Part shown: one piece after another, positions 61,763 to 64,000 of the stretch | Layout of the letters: the number at the start of each line of letters is the position of its first letter | Position numbering within the stretch: position 1 is the stretch's first letter | Assembly (NCBI GenBank): GCA_016280445.1 | Contig: JAEEGS010000041.1 | Span: 1-64,000, forward strand | Origin: Bacteroidaceae bacterium | GTDB lineage: Bacteria > Bacteroidota > Bacteroidia > Bacteroidales > Bacteroidaceae | DNA length: 64,000 bases | Reading direction: 5' to 3' | Made by a program: the position numbers and the translations under genes | Notes under the pieces: generated by a model | What the model was told of the DNA's origin: nothing | Databases searched by the model: none | Seen by the model: only the letters and a program-made list of their open reading frames with translations

Positions 61763-63697
61763 ATGACTGAAATCAAGAACCCCACTGAGGAGCCTGTAGT
61801 TGAACCTACAGCAGAACCCGCAACAGAACCCGTTGTGGCCGAAGAGCCAGCAATCGTTGCAGAAGAAGCAGCCGAGACAACAGCCGAAGAGACATCTGAG
61901 CCTGTTGCAGAAGAAGTAGCCGAGCCTGTTGCAGAGGAAACCACCGAGGCAACCGCCGAAGAAGCTGCCGAAGAGCCTCAGGCAGAAACCGCTACAACTT
62001 CTATCGCCACCTACGAAACCAAGGCCGAGATTATCGCACGGCTCAAGGAGATTTCCGAGGGAGACGAAGAGGTCGCTCGCCAAGAACTCGACAGCCTCAA
62101 GAGTCACTTCTATCGCATTCATCGCCAAGAGTCGGATGCGGCCTACAAGAAGTTTATTGAGGAAGGAGGTGTGGCCGAGGAGTATGTCTCCACACCAGAC
62201 CCTGACGAGAACACGTTCAAGGAACTGATGGCTGTTGTACGCGAAAAACGTGCCGCAGCAGCTGCTGCTCTTGAACAGCAACGCGAGGAAAACTATCAGA
62301 AGAAAATCGAGATTATTGACAAGATAAAGGCACTGACTGAAAACCCAGACGAAATCAATCGTGGCTACAACGACTTCAAGGAGTTGCAGCAGCAGTGGAA
62401 TGACATCAAGGAAGTGCCAGCCGAGAAGGCCACAACCCTCTGGAAGACTTACCAGCAGGCTGTCGAAGCCTTCTACGACACGCTCAAACTGAGCAACGAA
62501 CTGCGTGCCTACGACTTCAAGAAGAATCTGGAGAAGAAGACCGCATTGTGTGAAGCTGCAGAACAATTGGCTGAAGAGACCGATGTCATCGTGGCTTTCC
62601 GCAAACTGCAGCAACTGCATCAGGACTTCCGCGAGACAGGCCCTGTAGCCAGCGACTTGCGCGAACAGATTTGGACACGTTTCAAGGACGCTTCCACCGT
62701 CATCAACAAGCGTCATCAGGAGTATTTCGAAGCACGCAAGCAGAAGGAAGAGGAAAACCTCGCCAAAAAGACCGCTATCTGTGAGGCCATCGAAGGTATC
62801 AACCTGGAAGAACTGAAGACGTTTGCAGAATGGAATGCCACCTCTGAGAAAATCACCGCATTGCAGGCTGAATGGAAAACCATCGGTTATGCTCCACAGA
62901 AGATGAACACAAAAATCTTCGAGCGTTTCCGTGCAGCATGCGACAATTTCTTCTCACACAAAAGCGAATACTTCCAGACGGTACGCGACAACCTCAACCA
63001 GAACTACGCCCTCAAACTGGACCTCGTAGAACAGGCTGAAGCGCTGAAAGACAGCACCGACTGGAAAGCCACAACAGATGCGTTGGTGGAATTGCAGAAG
63101 AAATGGAAGGAAATCGGCACCGTGCCTAAGAAGTACAGCGACCAGATTTGGGAACGCTTCAATGCGGCTTGCGATGCATTCTTTGCCGCCAAGAAGGAAG
63201 CCAACAAGGATGCACATGCTGAACAATCAGCCAACATGGAGAAAAAGAAGGCCGTCATCGAACGTCTGGCCGCTATCGTGCCTGAAGAGTTCGAGGGTGA
63301 CCTCCGCACCCATCTGCGTGAAGCACAAGAAGAGTGGAACCAGATTGGTCATGTTCCTTTCAAAGAGAAGGACAAACTCTACAAACAACTGCGTGAGCAG
63401 ATGGATCGTCTCTACGGCTATGCCAATCAGAATGCAGCCAAGCGTCGCCTCGACCGCTTCAAGGAAAGTATCAAGGGCGGCAACGGCAACGATTTGCGTT
63501 CTCGTCTCACACGCCAGATGGACATCCTCAAGAATGAAATCAAGACCTACGAGAACAACTTGGGCTTCCTCTCCCTCTCCAGCAAGTCTAAGCAAGGCAA
63601 TGCGCTCGTGGAGGAATTGAACCGCAAGATGGACAAACTCAAGGCTGACCTCGAAGAGGTGAAAGCCAAGATTGCCGCACTTGACGAAACCAAGTAA
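61763..63697 (+). CDS. DUF349-repeat protein
   Basis: A 644-residue soluble protein with an acidic low-complexity N-terminus (about 1-75, repeats of EP/EE/AA with TAEE and VAEE) and then consecutive DUF349-type helical repeats (about 130-600). These repeats have W-containing segments such as LQQQWNDIKEVP, WTRFKDASTVINKRHQEYF, LQAEWKTIGYAPQK and WKEIGTVPKKYSDQIWERF. It ends in a Lys-rich coiled coil. DUF349 proteins are common in bacteria and their role is not well defined. It starts 6 bp after cdsA, so the ftsH-cdsA unit may continue into it. A weak terminator follows. Confidence 0.9.
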   Translation: MTEIKNPTEEPVVEPTAEPATEPVVAEEPAIVAEEAAETTAEETSEPVAEEVAEPVAEETTEATAEEAAEEPQAETATTSIATYETKAEIIARLKEISEGDEEVARQELDSLKSHFYRIHRQESDAAYKKFIEEGGVAEEYVSTPDPDENTFKELMAVVREKRAAAAAALEQQREENYQKKIEIIDKIKALTENPDEINRGYNDFKELQQQWNDIKEVPAEKATTLWKTYQQAVEAFYDTLKLSNELRAYDFKKNLEKKTALCEAAEQLAEETDVIVAFRKLQQLHQDFRETGPVASDLREQIWTRFKDASTVINKRHQEYFEARKQKEEENLAKKTAICEAIEGINLEELKTFAEWNATSEKITALQAEWKTIGYAPQKMNTKIFERFRAACDNFFSHKSEYFQTVRDNLNQNYALKLDLVEQAEALKDSTDWKATTDALVELQKKWKEIGTVPKKYSDQIWERFNAACDAFFAAKKEANKDAHAEQSANMEKKKAVIERLAAIVPEEFEGDLRTHLREAQEEWNQIGHVPFKEKDKLYKQLREQMDRLYGYANQNAAKRRLDRFKESIKGGNGNDLRSRLTRQMDILKNEIKTYENNLGFLSLSSKSKQGNALVEELNRKMDKLKADLEEVKAKIAALDETK

Positions 63698-63721
63698 TCC
63701 CCTGCTATAGGGCAACAAACG

Positions 63722-63758
63722 ATAGGGAAGACTCGATTTAGAGCCTTCCCTATTCTTT
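63722..63758 (+). terminator. Terminator after the DUF349 gene
   Basis: ATAGGGAAG (63722-63730) pairs with CTTCCCTAT (63745-63753), with CTC/GAG continuing inside, followed by TCTTTATT. The U tract is imperfect. Confidence 0.75.
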
Positions 63759-63805
63759 ATTATGCAAAATAATGTAATTTTCGTGTGAGTTCGGGGAAAA
63801 AAGCG

Positions 63806-63813
63806 TATCTTTG
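63806..63813 (+). promoter_or_regulatory. -7 box for the DUF1573 gene
   Basis: TATCTTTG matches TAnnTTTG, 32 bp before the ATG at 63846. No TTTG at the -33 spacing. The leader contains TAACCATCTCCAAGACAA, also seen in the histidine-phosphatase leader. Confidence 0.55.
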
Positions 63814-63845
63814 CATTTAATAACCATCTCCAAGACAATATAAAG

Positions 63846-64000
63846 ATGAAGAAATACGTTATAATAAGTGTGCTGGGAATCGTCTCTTCTATGGGCGCAT
63901 GGGCACAAAGAATCTCGTTCGATAAAAACACCGTGAATGCTGGTACCACGTTGTGGAAGAAGCCCATAACAGCCGTGTTCAAATTCACCAACAAGGACCG
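63846..64000 (+). CDS. DUF1573-like exported protein, N-terminal part
   Basis: The gene runs out of the window after 51 codons. The visible part has a signal peptide (MKKYVIISVLGIVSSMGAWAQ) and then RISFDKNTVNAGTTLW and KPITAVFKFTNKD. This pattern, a β-strand with an approach to the 'F.F.N.' core, resembles the DUF1573 immunoglobulin-like fold of Bacteroidetes exported proteins. The rest is needed to be sure. Its promoter lies 32 bp before the ATG. Confidence 0.65.
   Translation, partial: MKKYVIISVLGIVSSMGAWAQRISFDKNTVNAGTTLWKKPITAVFKFTNKD

Overview
The window is chromosomal DNA of a Bacteroidetes bacterium, most likely of the order Bacteroidales and close to Prevotella. The evidence is: SusC/SusD outer-membrane pairs, T9SS C-terminal sorting domains, a PorE-like OmpA/β-propeller lipoprotein, lipoproteins with acidic residues after the lipobox Cys, and repeated Bacteroidetes-type TAnnTTTG (-7) promoter boxes. 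No phage, insertion sequence, CRISPR or rRNA genes are visible. The only tRNA is tRNA-Ser(GGA).

Layout. 1-5420: end of an unknown gene, pyrF, an HD-domain phosphohydrolase and uvrA, all forward, closed by an 18-bp-stem terminator. 5512-9879: two exported proteins, an M64 peptidase and a GH128-like glucanase with a T9SS tail. 10388-28438: an apparent single transcription unit with FAS1 lipoprotein, SusC, SusD, FAS1 lipoprotein, FAS1 lipoprotein, SusC, SusD, ending in a terminator. It has no glycosidase and no regulator, and is the most unusual locus here. 28620-34023: deoD, a large T9SS-exported metallopeptidase-like protein and a GH28 enzyme. 34066-40411: an AspT-type transporter, a CcdA-like membrane protein, two abutting 23-bp minisatellites, a protein with five 11-residue amphipathic repeats and an MscS channel. 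40595-45957: tonB, a polyprenyl synthase, tatD, tRNA-Ser, then exbB, a four-helix membrane protein, exbD and exbD, which together could energise the SusC receptors. 46193-51051: a histidine phosphatase, thyA-folA-rRNA methyltransferase (overlapping), and an unknown gene. 51167-57425, reverse strand: mlaE, mlaF, topB and porE. 57531-64000: lptB, rsfS, ftsH, cdsA, a DUF349 gene and the start of a DUF1573 gene.

The main themes are surface nutrient capture and envelope maintenance. TonB-ExbBD powers SusC-type channels, T9SS delivers at least two secreted proteins, and MlaEF, LptB, CdsA and FtsH maintain the envelope. Smaller-scale signals are a family of palindromic elements inserted in frame into the rRNA methyltransferase and topB genes, and 23-bp-period arrays at two unrelated places. 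Functions were assigned by reading motifs; no database search was run.
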